Below are positions 7,584 through 14,263 of a stretch of DNA of 51,454 nucleotides, piece by piece. The position numbers and the translations under genes were made by a program. The stretch is taken from assembly GCF_006539185.1 (NCBI RefSeq), contig NZ_BJMN01000058.1, forward strand, positions 1 to 51,454. The letters are read 5' to 3'. This stretch comes from Streptomyces gardneri (GTDB lineage: Bacteria > Actinomycetota > Actinomycetes > Streptomycetales > Streptomycetaceae). Position 1 is the stretch's first letter, and each line of letters begins with the position of its first letter. Under the pieces are notes generated by a model. The model had not been told where the DNA came from. It did not search any database and saw only the letters and a program-made list of their open reading frames with translations.

Positions 7584-8201
7584 TCACAGCCAGCCGGAGG
7601 TCTGCGCGATGCGGATGGCGTCCACGCGGTTGCGGGCGCCGAGCTTGTACACGACCGCGGTGAGGTAATTGCGGACGGTGCCGGACGAGAGGTAGAGCGC
7701 GCCGGCGATCTCCTCGACGTCGTCGCCGTCGGCCGCGAGCCGCAGGACGTCCGCCTCGCGCGGGGTCAGCGGGGACTCGGCGGCACCGAGCGCCGCGAGC
7801 ATCAGCTGCGGGTCGAAGACGCGCTCGCCCTTGGCGATGGCGCGGATCGCCTCGGCGAGCCGGCCGGGCTCCGCGTCCTTCAGGAGAAAGCCGCGCACCT
7901 GCGCGTCCAGGGCCCGGCGCAGATTGCCGGGCCTGCCCAGGCTGGTGAGAATCAGCACCCGGGCCCCCGCGCCCCGTTGGTGCAGGGCCTCGGCCGCCGC
8001 GATGCCGTCGATACCGGGCAGTTCGATATCGAGGATCGCCACATCCGGCTTCAGCTCCTCGACGCGCGACACGATCTCGCTGCCGGTCTCCAGCTCGGCG
8101 ACGACCTCGATGTCGGGCTCCAGGGAAATCAGTTCCACCAGAGCACGGCGCAGCATGCGCATGTCTTCGGCGATCAGGATCCTGATCAAGCTTCGTTCCA
8201 C
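7584..8201 (-). CDS. LuxR/NarL-family response regulator (DesR-like)
   Basis: 205 residues with an N-terminal receiver domain (acidic pair E12-D13, phospho-acceptor D58 in AILDIELPG, a Ser/Thr in LILTSL, Lys in FLLKD near 108) and a C-terminal LuxR-type helix-turn-helix (LTPREADVLRLAADGDD ... LSSGTVRNYL, about 143-195). The start is GTG at 8201 behind a G-rich site. The probable partner is the DesK-type histidine kinase at 11298-12620, separated from it by the YcaO gene and its precursor. That separation suggests the pair controls the peptide locus, possibly with cluster-wide effects through the adjacent SARP gene. Confidence 0.93.
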   Translation of the reverse strand: MERSLIRILIAEDMRMLRRALVELISLEPDIEVVAELETGSEIVSRVEELKPDVAILDIELPGIDGIAAAEALHQRGAGARVLILTSLGRPGNLRRALDAQVRGFLLKDAEPGRLAEAIRAIAKGERVFDPQLMLAALGAAESPLTPREADVLRLAADGDDVEEIAGALYLSSGTVRNYLTAVVYKLGARNRVDAIRIAQTSGWL

Positions 8202-8294
8202 CCCCCGTGGACTCCGTTGACTCTGTCGACGGGGATGGAGCGTACTGGCTATTTTCGATCGCCGCGCGGGGTGGGACGGCTGGATTCGTACGAA

Positions 8295-8327
8295 GACGGA
8301 GGCGGCCGCTCCACGGCCGCCTCCGTC
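8295..8327 (-). terminator. Terminator of the YcaO gene
   Basis: A perfect 14-bp inverted repeat (8295-8308 with 8314-8327) around CTCCA lies 60 bases past the leftward stop at 8387. It isolates the YcaO/precursor unit from the response-regulator gene downstream. Confidence 0.8.
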
Positions 8328-8386
8328 GTCATCGAGGGTTCACACGATCTTCAAGCGGTACTGACCGGTAGCCGGTCCGGTCCGTC

Positions 8387-10672
8387 TCAGAGGAACAGCG
8401 GGACCGGGTTCAGCCCCTCGTACGGGGTCGGGGCGGCCACTCTGCCGAGGGCCACGGGCACGTCGAAGAGCCGGCCGGGCGCGAAGCGGTCCCAGAAGTG
8501 GCGCATGCCGGGCACGATCACCTTGACCACCGGCAGCCCGACGTCGGGACGGGTCTGGTCCAGGACCAGCAGCTCCATGCCGCGCTCGCGGACCGCCGCC
8601 CCGATCGCGGCGACGTCGTCGCGGAGGTCGGCGCGCGGGGCGTACGCGAAGTCGGCGGGGCCGCGCAGCGGGGCCTCGGGATCCGGCAGCAGGTAGGGGT
8701 GGGCCGCGGCGGTGGCCGTCCGCCACCAGCGCAGCAGCCGCTCGTCCTGGCAGCCGTAGCCGGTCCCGTCGGCCCGGACCTCGGCGACGGACGGCATCAT
8801 CTGGTTCGCCTCGGCGAGCGCGCGGCACAGCGCGACCTTCGGGTCGAAGTGCGCGCCGAAACCGAACAGGATGTCCTCGGCCGGCTTGTCGGTGCGCCGG
8901 GTGACGGCGGCGAAGGTCGGTACGCCGAAGTCGGCGGTCACGTCGAGGACCCACACCTCGCGGCCGAGGGAGGCGTGCAGCTCCCGCATCCGGCCGATCC
9001 AGGGCTCGTCGAAGGCGTCGAGGTCGACGGCGGGGTGCCGGGTGCGGTTGTACCACCAGAGGGCGACCGCGTCCCGCTCGACGAGCTCCAGGAAGCCCTG
9101 GACGATCGCGTCCTCACGGCTGCTGCCGGCGGCGTTGCCGTTCGAATCGGCCCGGACGTGGCCGAGACCGGGGGTGCGCGGGGCGTCGAAGTAGAGCAGC
9201 GCGGTGGGCAGCAGCCGGTGTTCGCCGCGGGTCAGCGACCAGACCGGCGTCCAGTCGACGGGCGCGTCCTCGTCGAAGGGCTCCATGCCCTGGCGGGGGT
9301 CGTACAGCTGGCAGGCGGCGGGGTGGACGGCCCGGTCCGCGACCTCGCGCCAGCTCGCCCGGACGGTCGGCTCGTCGCCCTCGTACATCCCGGAGTGCCG
9401 CTCCAGGGACTCGCACAGGGCGCCGACCCGGGCGTCGAGCTCGGTCATGCCCTTGCCGCCGCTCTCGCTGCGCAGTTGGGAGGCGGGCCCGGTCAGGCCG
9501 CGCGGTCCCCGGGCGTGGTTGTGTCCGGCGCGGAAGGAGTTGAGGCCGGCGGGGCCGCGGGCGTCGCGCTGCACGGCCTTGACGACGCCGGTGATGGGGC
9601 TGATGAGGTGCTCGTACCGCCGCAGGGTCTGCTCTGCGGTGGCGGAGCGGTGGCCCGAGCCGGTGAGATCGGCCTTGGGACGGGAGTGCACGGTGACGGG
9701 GGAGAGGACCCGGCGCGCCACCAGGCCGGGGTCGCCGCACCCCGTGCACTGCGGGCGGGCCCGCAGCGGGTGCACCTGGGTCGTGAGGCTGAAGGTGTCG
9801 AAGGTGAGGACGCCGTCCTGGCCGGGGTGGCGGTGCCCGCCCAGCCACTTGACGCACTCGGCGACGGCGAGCTGATTGCCGAGGAGGAGGCTCGCGGGCG
9901 TCTCGGCCGGCGGGTGCGCGACCGGGCGGCCGAGCGCACGGCTCAGATGGGTCTCGGCGCCCCGGTGTCCCGAGATCCGGTGGGACAGGCACTGCCAGCA
10001 GGGGCCGTCGTCGGGCCGGAACAGCGGGCCGATCCAGGGGGTGGTGCCGTGCGGCTTCGCGAGCAGCCAGGGCGTGCCCGCCGCGCGCTGCTCGGCGTCG
10101 ACCTCGGCGAGCTCGGGGTCGAGGTAGTTGTCGCAGACGACCAGGGTGAGCTGGGCGGGGACACGGCCGCCGATGCCGTCCCCGCCCTCCTGGCGGCAAG
10201 AGCCGTCCTGGCCGTACGCGCTGACCTGGCCGTACGCGCCGTCCTGCCCGTACGCGCCGTCCTGGCCGTCCGTCAGGAGCAGGCCCGACGCGGTGCAGGC
10301 CTGCTCGGCGGACCGGGCGTCGGCGCCGCCGACCGCCCGGACCCGTACGGTCGAGAGGGATAACGGGCCGGGCGCGCCGGCCAGTTCCCAGTACGCGGCG
10401 GCCGCCGCCGCCGTGGGGGTCGCCGGGACCGGGTCGCGGGTCAGGAGGTCGGCCTCGTTGAGCCGGCCGACCGCCAGGGCGACATCCCGGGGTGTGCAGT
10501 GGGGAGAGGCGTCGGCGACGAGGGACCGGAAGTCCCTGGTGCCGTCGAGGAGCGGTGCGACGACCGCGACCCGCGCGTCGTCGAAGGCGGTGATGCCTCG
10601 TTCGGAGATGACGTACGTCGCTTCGCCAGGCACGACTTCGGCCCGCAGATGCTCCTTGAACCCCATGCGCAT
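8387..10672 (-). CDS. Fused TOMM cyclodehydratase: E1-like leader-binding domain plus YcaO
   Basis: 761 residues. The N-terminal half (about 1-370) is the E1-like partner that binds the precursor leader and carries two CxxC pairs expected to hold zinc (PCWQC near 225, QCTGC near 310). The C-terminal half (about 395-761) is a YcaO domain: SREDAIVQGFLELVERDAVALWW, RALAEANQM and a C-terminal Pro-rich end (NPVPLFL). Such fusions use ATP to cyclise Cys/Ser/Thr side chains to azolines in RiPPs. Residues about 134-157 are four copies of an AYGQDG-like hexapeptide inserted in the E1-like domain. Codon 104 is TTA. The start ATG has GGGGAGGGG 7 bases upstream. The precursor gene lies 37 bases upstream. 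No FMN dehydrogenase or peptidase is visible. Confidence 0.88.
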   Translation of the reverse strand: MRMGFKEHLRAEVVPGEATYVISERGITAFDDARVAVVAPLLDGTRDFRSLVADASPHCTPRDVALAVGRLNEADLLTRDPVPATPTAAAAAAYWELAGAPGPLSLSTVRVRAVGGADARSAEQACTASGLLLTDGQDGAYGQDGAYGQVSAYGQDGSCRQEGGDGIGGRVPAQLTLVVCDNYLDPELAEVDAEQRAAGTPWLLAKPHGTTPWIGPLFRPDDGPCWQCLSHRISGHRGAETHLSRALGRPVAHPPAETPASLLLGNQLAVAECVKWLGGHRHPGQDGVLTFDTFSLTTQVHPLRARPQCTGCGDPGLVARRVLSPVTVHSRPKADLTGSGHRSATAEQTLRRYEHLISPITGVVKAVQRDARGPAGLNSFRAGHNHARGPRGLTGPASQLRSESGGKGMTELDARVGALCESLERHSGMYEGDEPTVRASWREVADRAVHPAACQLYDPRQGMEPFDEDAPVDWTPVWSLTRGEHRLLPTALLYFDAPRTPGLGHVRADSNGNAAGSSREDAIVQGFLELVERDAVALWWYNRTRHPAVDLDAFDEPWIGRMRELHASLGREVWVLDVTADFGVPTFAAVTRRTDKPAEDILFGFGAHFDPKVALCRALAEANQMMPSVAEVRADGTGYGCQDERLLRWWRTATAAAHPYLLPDPEAPLRGPADFAYAPRADLRDDVAAIGAAVRERGMELLVLDQTRPDVGLPVVKVIVPGMRHFWDRFAPGRLFDVPVALGRVAAPTPYEGLNPVPLFL
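10202..10273 (-). repeat. Four 18-base tandem repeats inside the YcaO fusion gene
   Basis: Units at 10202, 10220, 10238 and 10256 share the pattern GCCGTCCTGGCCGTACGC with a few substitutions. Each unit encodes six residues (AYGQDG type), so copy number changes keep frame. It is a coding minisatellite. Confidence 0.9.
10361..10363 (-). promoter_or_regulatory. TTA leucine codon (bldA-dependent step) in the YcaO gene
   Basis: Codon 104 of the leftward YcaO gene reads TTA in the context Pro-Leu-Ser. In Streptomyces this codon is read only by the bldA tRNA and delays translation until development starts. Confidence 0.85.
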
Positions 10673-10709
10673 GCGTGTGCCCCTCCCCTTACGTGTCGGA
10701 CGTACGGAT

Positions 10710-11027
10710 TCAGTGACCGGCGACGGGGAGCGGAGCCAGGGCGGCGGCGGGCAGGGCGCGGATGCAGAGGGTGAGCAGGGTGGTGCCGTCGGGGGCTATC
10801 GCGGCGTACTCCTCCGTGACGGCGCCGAGCCCGGTGGTGGCCGGGATGACCGGGGCGGTGGCGCCCTCGTCGAGGGCGATGCCGGACTCCTTCAGGACGC
10901 CGTCCGGGTCGCTGGCGTAGCGGGCGGCGAAGGCCGGGTCCACGAAGGTGTGGAGCATGAGCTCGGCGAAGGCCAGCTCCTGCTCGATCGAGCCGATCTC
11001 AAGGGCCGTGGCGACAGACTGGTTCAT
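10710..11027 (-). CDS. Probable RiPP (TOMM-type) precursor peptide with nitrile-hydratase-like leader
   Basis: 105 residues, lying 37 bases upstream of the YcaO fusion gene on the same strand. Residues about 15-52 (ELAFAELMLHTFVDPAFAAR then DPDGVLKESGIAL) resemble the leaders related to nitrile hydratase alpha subunit, with the helical segment and DP...L...GI pattern. The tail (about 60-105) holds the few residues that could be cyclised: T63, T64, T71, T82, T83, T86 and the single C88 in TLLTLCIR, followed by an Ala/Pro/Leu-rich end. No double-Gly cleavage site is plain. The ATG has GGGAG 5 bases upstream. It could instead be a small accessory protein, but length, leader and position favour a substrate. 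Confidence 0.7.
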   Translation of the reverse strand: MNQSVATALEIGSIEQELAFAELMLHTFVDPAFAARYASDPDGVLKESGIALDEGATAPVIPATTGLGAVTEEYAAIAPDGTTLLTLCIRALPAAALAPLPVAGH

Positions 11028-11218
11028 GGCAACTCCCGTGATGTCAGCGGTTGGTGAGGGCCGTGAGGCTCGATAGGAGTAGACGAAACTTCGCGACATC
11101 TCCACAAGTGATCGCTTCACCCTCACCGACATGAGATTTTCACCACGGTGACAAATCGCTTCAGTGGGGAGATCCGCCCGCCATACGGACATCCGGACGC
11201 CCATAATCCGGCCACGGA

Positions 11219-11249
11219 GCGACATGAAGCGGATCCGTGTGGTTATGAT
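11219..11249 (+). promoter_or_regulatory. Candidate promoter of the histidine kinase gene
   Basis: TATGAT at 11244-11249 is a good -10 hexamer; GCGACA at 11219-11224 is a fair -35 at 19 bases. A transcript would start near 11256, which argues for translation from ATG 11298 rather than 11256. The 270-base divergent gap 11028-11297 is relatively A/T-rich and also contains a direct repeat ATCGCTTCA (near 11109 and 11156). Confidence 0.4.
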
Positions 11250-11297
11250 CCGGCCATGGGTGGCCCCGGGGGAGGGGCCGACAGGGGGCTGGATCCG

Positions 11298-12620
11298 ATG
11301 ACAGCACAGAGCACCTCTCGCCTGAGACTCAAAGCCATGCGGTCGCATGCCACAGAGCGGCCCGGTGGCAAAAGGGAGTTGTCGGCCATCAGCTCGGCGG
11401 CGCCGGCTCCCCGGATCGCGAACGTCCTGGTCGTGGTGGTCTTCCTCGGCTATCTGCTGATGCAGGCCGTCAACGTCCTCGATCTCTCTCCGGGGAGGTC
11501 GGAGTTGACCGCCTGTCTCGCCATTCCGCCTGTGCTCGCCGCGCTCCAGTACGTGCACTTCGCCCCACACCTCGCGCACCTCAGGCAGCGGCTGCACCCC
11601 TGGTCCCTGATCCTCCAGGCGCTGGTCACCTTCGTCCCGTTCGCCCTCTTCGGATGGCACTGGGGAGGCATGGCGGGCTTCCTTGCCGGATCGTTCCTGC
11701 TCCGGCTGTCGCCGGTCCTGGGCTGGGTGTTCTACGGACTCACCGTGACCGGCGTCATGGCGATCTCGGCGACCGAGCAGCTGCGCCCCGTCGACATCGC
11801 CTACATGGGCGTCTCGACCGCCCTCACCGGCCTGGTCCTGTACTCCATGGCCCGGCTGGCGATGCTGGCCACCGCCATCCACGACTCGCGCGGCGAGCTC
11901 GCCCGCATGGCCGTCGCCAGGGAACGGCTCCGGTTCGCCCGGGACCTGCACGACCTGCTCGGTTACAGCCTCTCCTCCATCACGTTGAAGAACGAGCTGA
12001 TCCAGCGGCTGATCGTCAGCAACCCGCAGCGCGCCTGCGAGGAGGTCACCGAGGTCCTCGTCATCTCCCGGCAGGCCCTGGCCGACGTCCGCGAAGTGGC
12101 GCGCGGCTACCGGGACATGTCGCTCCTCGTCGAGGCCGAGTCCGCCGGGTCGGTGCTGAAGGCGGCCGGCATCGACGCCGAGATCGAGGTGGAGTGCACG
12201 GGGCTCTCGTCGATCGCGAACACGATCCTGGCGACCGTGCTGCGGGAGGGCGTCACCAACGTCCTCCGGCACAGCCAGCCCCGGACCTGCTCGGTCACGG
12301 CGGGCGAGGACCCCGAGCGGAAGGGCTTCTTCCGACTGGAGATCGTCAACGACGGGGTGGGGCTGCGGGGGCTCGTCGCCGCCGACAGCACCGGTACGGG
12401 ACTCACCAACCTGGCGGCCCGGGCCGCCGCCGTGGGCGGTCGGCTGCGCAGCGGGGTGGACCCCGGGGGCGCCACGTTCCGGCTCGTGGTCGCCGTTCCG
12501 GCAGACGCGGCCGCGGTGAAGGACGGTTTAGCCCTCCTGACGGAGGAGCCCCGGACGGTCTGCCCCGACGAGCCCTCGGCGGCCGAGCGTCCCACCCTGG
12601 AGTCGCGGCGCAGCGCCTGA
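11298..12620 (+). CDS. DesK-type sensor histidine kinase
   Basis: 440 residues. The N-terminal part holds about five membrane segments (from roughly residue 35 to 190: LVVVVFLGYLLMQAV, LILQALVTFVPFALFG and others) with no large extracellular domain. A HisKA_3 dimerisation domain carries the phosphorylated H218 in ARDLHDLLGYSLSS. A HATPase_c domain has the N box REGVTNVLRHS, NDGVGL and GTGLTNLAARA. It should autophosphorylate and pass phosphate to the LuxR-type regulator at 7584-8201. ATG 11298 is preferred: AGGGGG lies 9 bases upstream and a candidate promoter would start near 11256. Codon 411 is TTA, so full translation probably needs bldA. The signal is unknown; membrane stress or the peptide product is plausible. 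Confidence 0.92.
   Translation: MTAQSTSRLRLKAMRSHATERPGGKRELSAISSAAPAPRIANVLVVVVFLGYLLMQAVNVLDLSPGRSELTACLAIPPVLAALQYVHFAPHLAHLRQRLHPWSLILQALVTFVPFALFGWHWGGMAGFLAGSFLLRLSPVLGWVFYGLTVTGVMAISATEQLRPVDIAYMGVSTALTGLVLYSMARLAMLATAIHDSRGELARMAVARERLRFARDLHDLLGYSLSSITLKNELIQRLIVSNPQRACEEVTEVLVISRQALADVREVARGYRDMSLLVEAESAGSVLKAAGIDAEIEVECTGLSSIANTILATVLREGVTNVLRHSQPRTCSVTAGEDPERKGFFRLEIVNDGVGLRGLVAADSTGTGLTNLAARAAAVGGRLRSGVDPGGATFRLVVAVPADAAAVKDGLALLTEEPRTVCPDEPSAAERPTLESRRSA
12528..12530 (+). promoter_or_regulatory. TTA leucine codon (bldA-dependent step) in the histidine kinase gene
   Basis: Codon 411 reads TTA in the context Asp-Gly-Leu-Ala, in frame with the kinase. It lies near the C-terminus after the ATPase domain. 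Confidence 0.85.
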
Positions 12621-12634
12621 CCGGGGAGCGGGCG

Positions 12635-13129
12635 TCACACGCCCTTCAACTGCCGGGCCAGCCGCATCTCCAGCTCGCTGAGCGGCACCTCGACACAGAG
12701 CCGCTCCGGATGCCCGGGCGGCGGTCCTGGCGGTGTGCGGAGCGCCTTGGCCGTCTTCCGGGCGGTGCGCCCGGTGGTCTTCCCGGTCGTGTTCCCCGCG
12801 GTGTTCCCGGCCGTGGCCGGGCCGGTGGGCCAGTCCTTCGCCGAGTCCGCGGTCGTGTCCCATGCCGGGTCCCCGGTCGTGTTCCCGGACGGGCCGGTGG
12901 GCGGGGGCGGGGCGGTGGCGGTGGCCGTGGTCCCGGACCCCGACCAGGACCCGGTTCCGGTTCCGGTCTCGGTCTCGGGTCCGTGCTCCTCGGTCTCCCC
13001 GTACACGATCCGCCGCAACTGGTCCTCGGGCAGCGGGAGCCAGAGGGATCCGAAGGCCACCAGGGCCCGGTAACAGCCCAGGGCCACCCGTACGACGTGG
13101 CCCAGGGCGCGGTTCGGCTCTCCGTGCAC
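12635..13129 (-). CDS. Hypothetical protein with low-complexity Thr/Gly/Pro-rich tail
   Basis: A 164-residue protein I do not recognise. The start chosen is GTG 13129, because GGAGGA lies exactly 6 bases upstream; a longer frame to 13216 has no such site. Residues 1-45 look folded (ALGHVVRVALGCYRALVAFGSLWLP, LPEDQLRRIVYGE). The middle 90 residues are repeats of Gly-Thr, Thr-Ala and GNTxGNTTGKTTG type, and the last 25 residues (ERLCVEVPLSELEMRLARQL) look helical. It converges on the kinase gene with 14 bases between stops. It may be a small regulatory or surface-associated protein. Composition makes spurious open frames possible, but the ribosome site supports it. Confidence 0.5.
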   Translation of the reverse strand: MHGEPNRALGHVVRVALGCYRALVAFGSLWLPLPEDQLRRIVYGETEEHGPETETGTGTGSWSGSGTTATATAPPPPTGPSGNTTGDPAWDTTADSAKDWPTGPATAGNTAGNTTGKTTGRTARKTAKALRTPPGPPPGHPERLCVEVPLSELEMRLARQLKGV

Positions 13130-13223
13130 CGCTCGTCCTCCGTTCGTGGGCGGCGGCCGGGGCCGGGGGGTCCCTCGGGCCGCCGCCGTCCCCGGAGCGT
13201 CGTCCGCGCCGCTCACGTCCGGC

Positions 13224-13313
13224 TCGAACGCGGGTGGAACGGCGTCGGACGGGGTCCGCTTCAGAGGGAGTGTCCGGAGGCTCCGACGATATTCGAGCGG
13301 GCGGTGTCAGCAT
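13224..13313 (+). promoter_or_regulatory. Candidate SARP operator array and -10 element before the alpha/beta hydrolase gene
   Basis: Heptamers on an 11-base period: TTCAGAG (13260), TGTCCGG (13271), TCCGACG (13282), TCGAGCG (13293). TCGAGCG is the classical DnrI/ActII-ORF4 heptamer. Eight bases after it is CAGCAT (13308-13313), fitting nAnnnT. A second partial array upstream has TCGAACG (13224) and TGGAACG (13235). The 278-base gap 13130-13407 is otherwise featureless. Confidence 0.5.
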
Positions 13314-13407
13314 GCCCCTCGGGGTTGTCCCGCCGTGTGCCGACCGGACACCTCACACAGGCCGCTGTCAGGCCGATGCAGGCCGTGGCCGCCGAGAGGA
13401 GTGAGGG

Positions 13408-14133
13408 ATGGCCGTGCGCGAGATCCGTCGGGGGCCGGTGCCCGCGAGCGGTCCGGACCCGGTCTGGTGGAGCGGCGGGTCGGATCCCGAACGGCCGCTG
13501 GTGCTCGTCGTCGGCGGGGCCCTGGGCGGCGGCCCGGAGTGCACCCGGCTCCTCGGCCGGCTCGTGGCCTACGGCCACGCGGTGGTCGCCGCGCGGCTGC
13601 CCCGGCCCGTGCCGTGCGCCGAGTGCACCGCGGCCTCCGTCACCCGGCTGATCGACCGCCACGACCGCACCGCGGACACCCGGCGCACCCATGTGATCGG
13701 CTTCGACCTCGGCGGACGCCCCGCGCTCGCCGCCGCCGCGACCGACGACCGGATCGCCTCCGTCCACCTCGTCGGCGCCCCGGTCTCCCGCCTCTTCGAG
13801 GAACCCGACCGGATCCTCGACCTCCCCCCGGCGACGGTCGACGCGCTGGCGGACGCCACCGGGGCGGCGGGCGGCGAGCAACTCCCGTACCTCCTCAAGG
13901 GCCTGGCGCTGCTGCCCGAGCAGCTGTACGAGATCCGGGGCCGGGTGTGGGTCGGCCACGCCCCCGACGACCCGCTCACCACCCCGCAGGACCTGGCCCT
14001 GCTCAAACTGACCCTGGAGAGCTCCGTGTTCCACGCCTTCGGCCCGACCGGGGGGACGTCGCCGCGCGGCGGGCCCGTGCACCGCTGGCTGGTCGACGGG
14101 GTGCGCAGGGCGGGTGCGCCGCCGACGGGCTGA
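13408..14133 (+). CDS. Alpha/beta-hydrolase-fold protein with Asp at the nucleophile position
   Basis: 241 residues with a hydrolase-fold strand-turn-helix elbow IGFDLGGRPALAAA. The nucleophile position is D100 (G98-F-D100-L-G-G) instead of the usual Ser. An acid residue candidate is in HAPDDPL and a late His in GGPVHRWL, so an Asp-Asp-His set is possible. An Asp nucleophile is seen in haloalkane dehalogenases and some dehydratase-like members; it is also possible that hydrolysis is lost. Tetronate clusters encode a hydrolase-fold enzyme that removes acetate from an acetylated ring, and the E2-like acyltransferase at 20568-21323 would be its natural partner. GAGAGGAG precedes the ATG. Confidence 0.75.
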   Translation: MAVREIRRGPVPASGPDPVWWSGGSDPERPLVLVVGGALGGGPECTRLLGRLVAYGHAVVAARLPRPVPCAECTAASVTRLIDRHDRTADTRRTHVIGFDLGGRPALAAAATDDRIASVHLVGAPVSRLFEEPDRILDLPPATVDALADATGAAGGEQLPYLLKGLALLPEQLYEIRGRVWVGHAPDDPLTTPQDLALLKLTLESSVFHAFGPTGGTSPRGGPVHRWLVDGVRRAGAPPTG

Positions 14134-14174
14134 CACCGCCCGCGGCCACATACCCCGAAGGGACCACGTACGGG

Positions 14175-14217
14175 TCGACTCCCGGTCAAGGCGGTCTCCA
14201 GCGTCTTTCGACATGGT
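14175..14217 (+). promoter_or_regulatory. Candidate SARP operator and -10 element before the acyl-CoA dehydrogenase gene
   Basis: Four heptamers with exact 11-base spacing: TCGACTC (14175), TCAAGGC (14186), TCCAGCG (14197), TCGACAT (14208). Eight bases after the third is CATGGT (14212-14217), fitting nAnnnT. The gene starts at 14264, and the following genes are tightly linked through 16899, so this would drive an early core operon. Confidence 0.5.
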
Positions 14218-14263
14218 GCGAGGGATTGTCCGCCGATGCCCCCTCTGACGCCCTGGGGTGACC

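Noticed and set aside
12735..13073. A rightward open frame rich in Val/Pro opposite the hypothetical gene at 12635-13129.
   Set aside because: It has no convincing ribosome site, while the leftward frame has GGAGGA at the right distance from a GTG.
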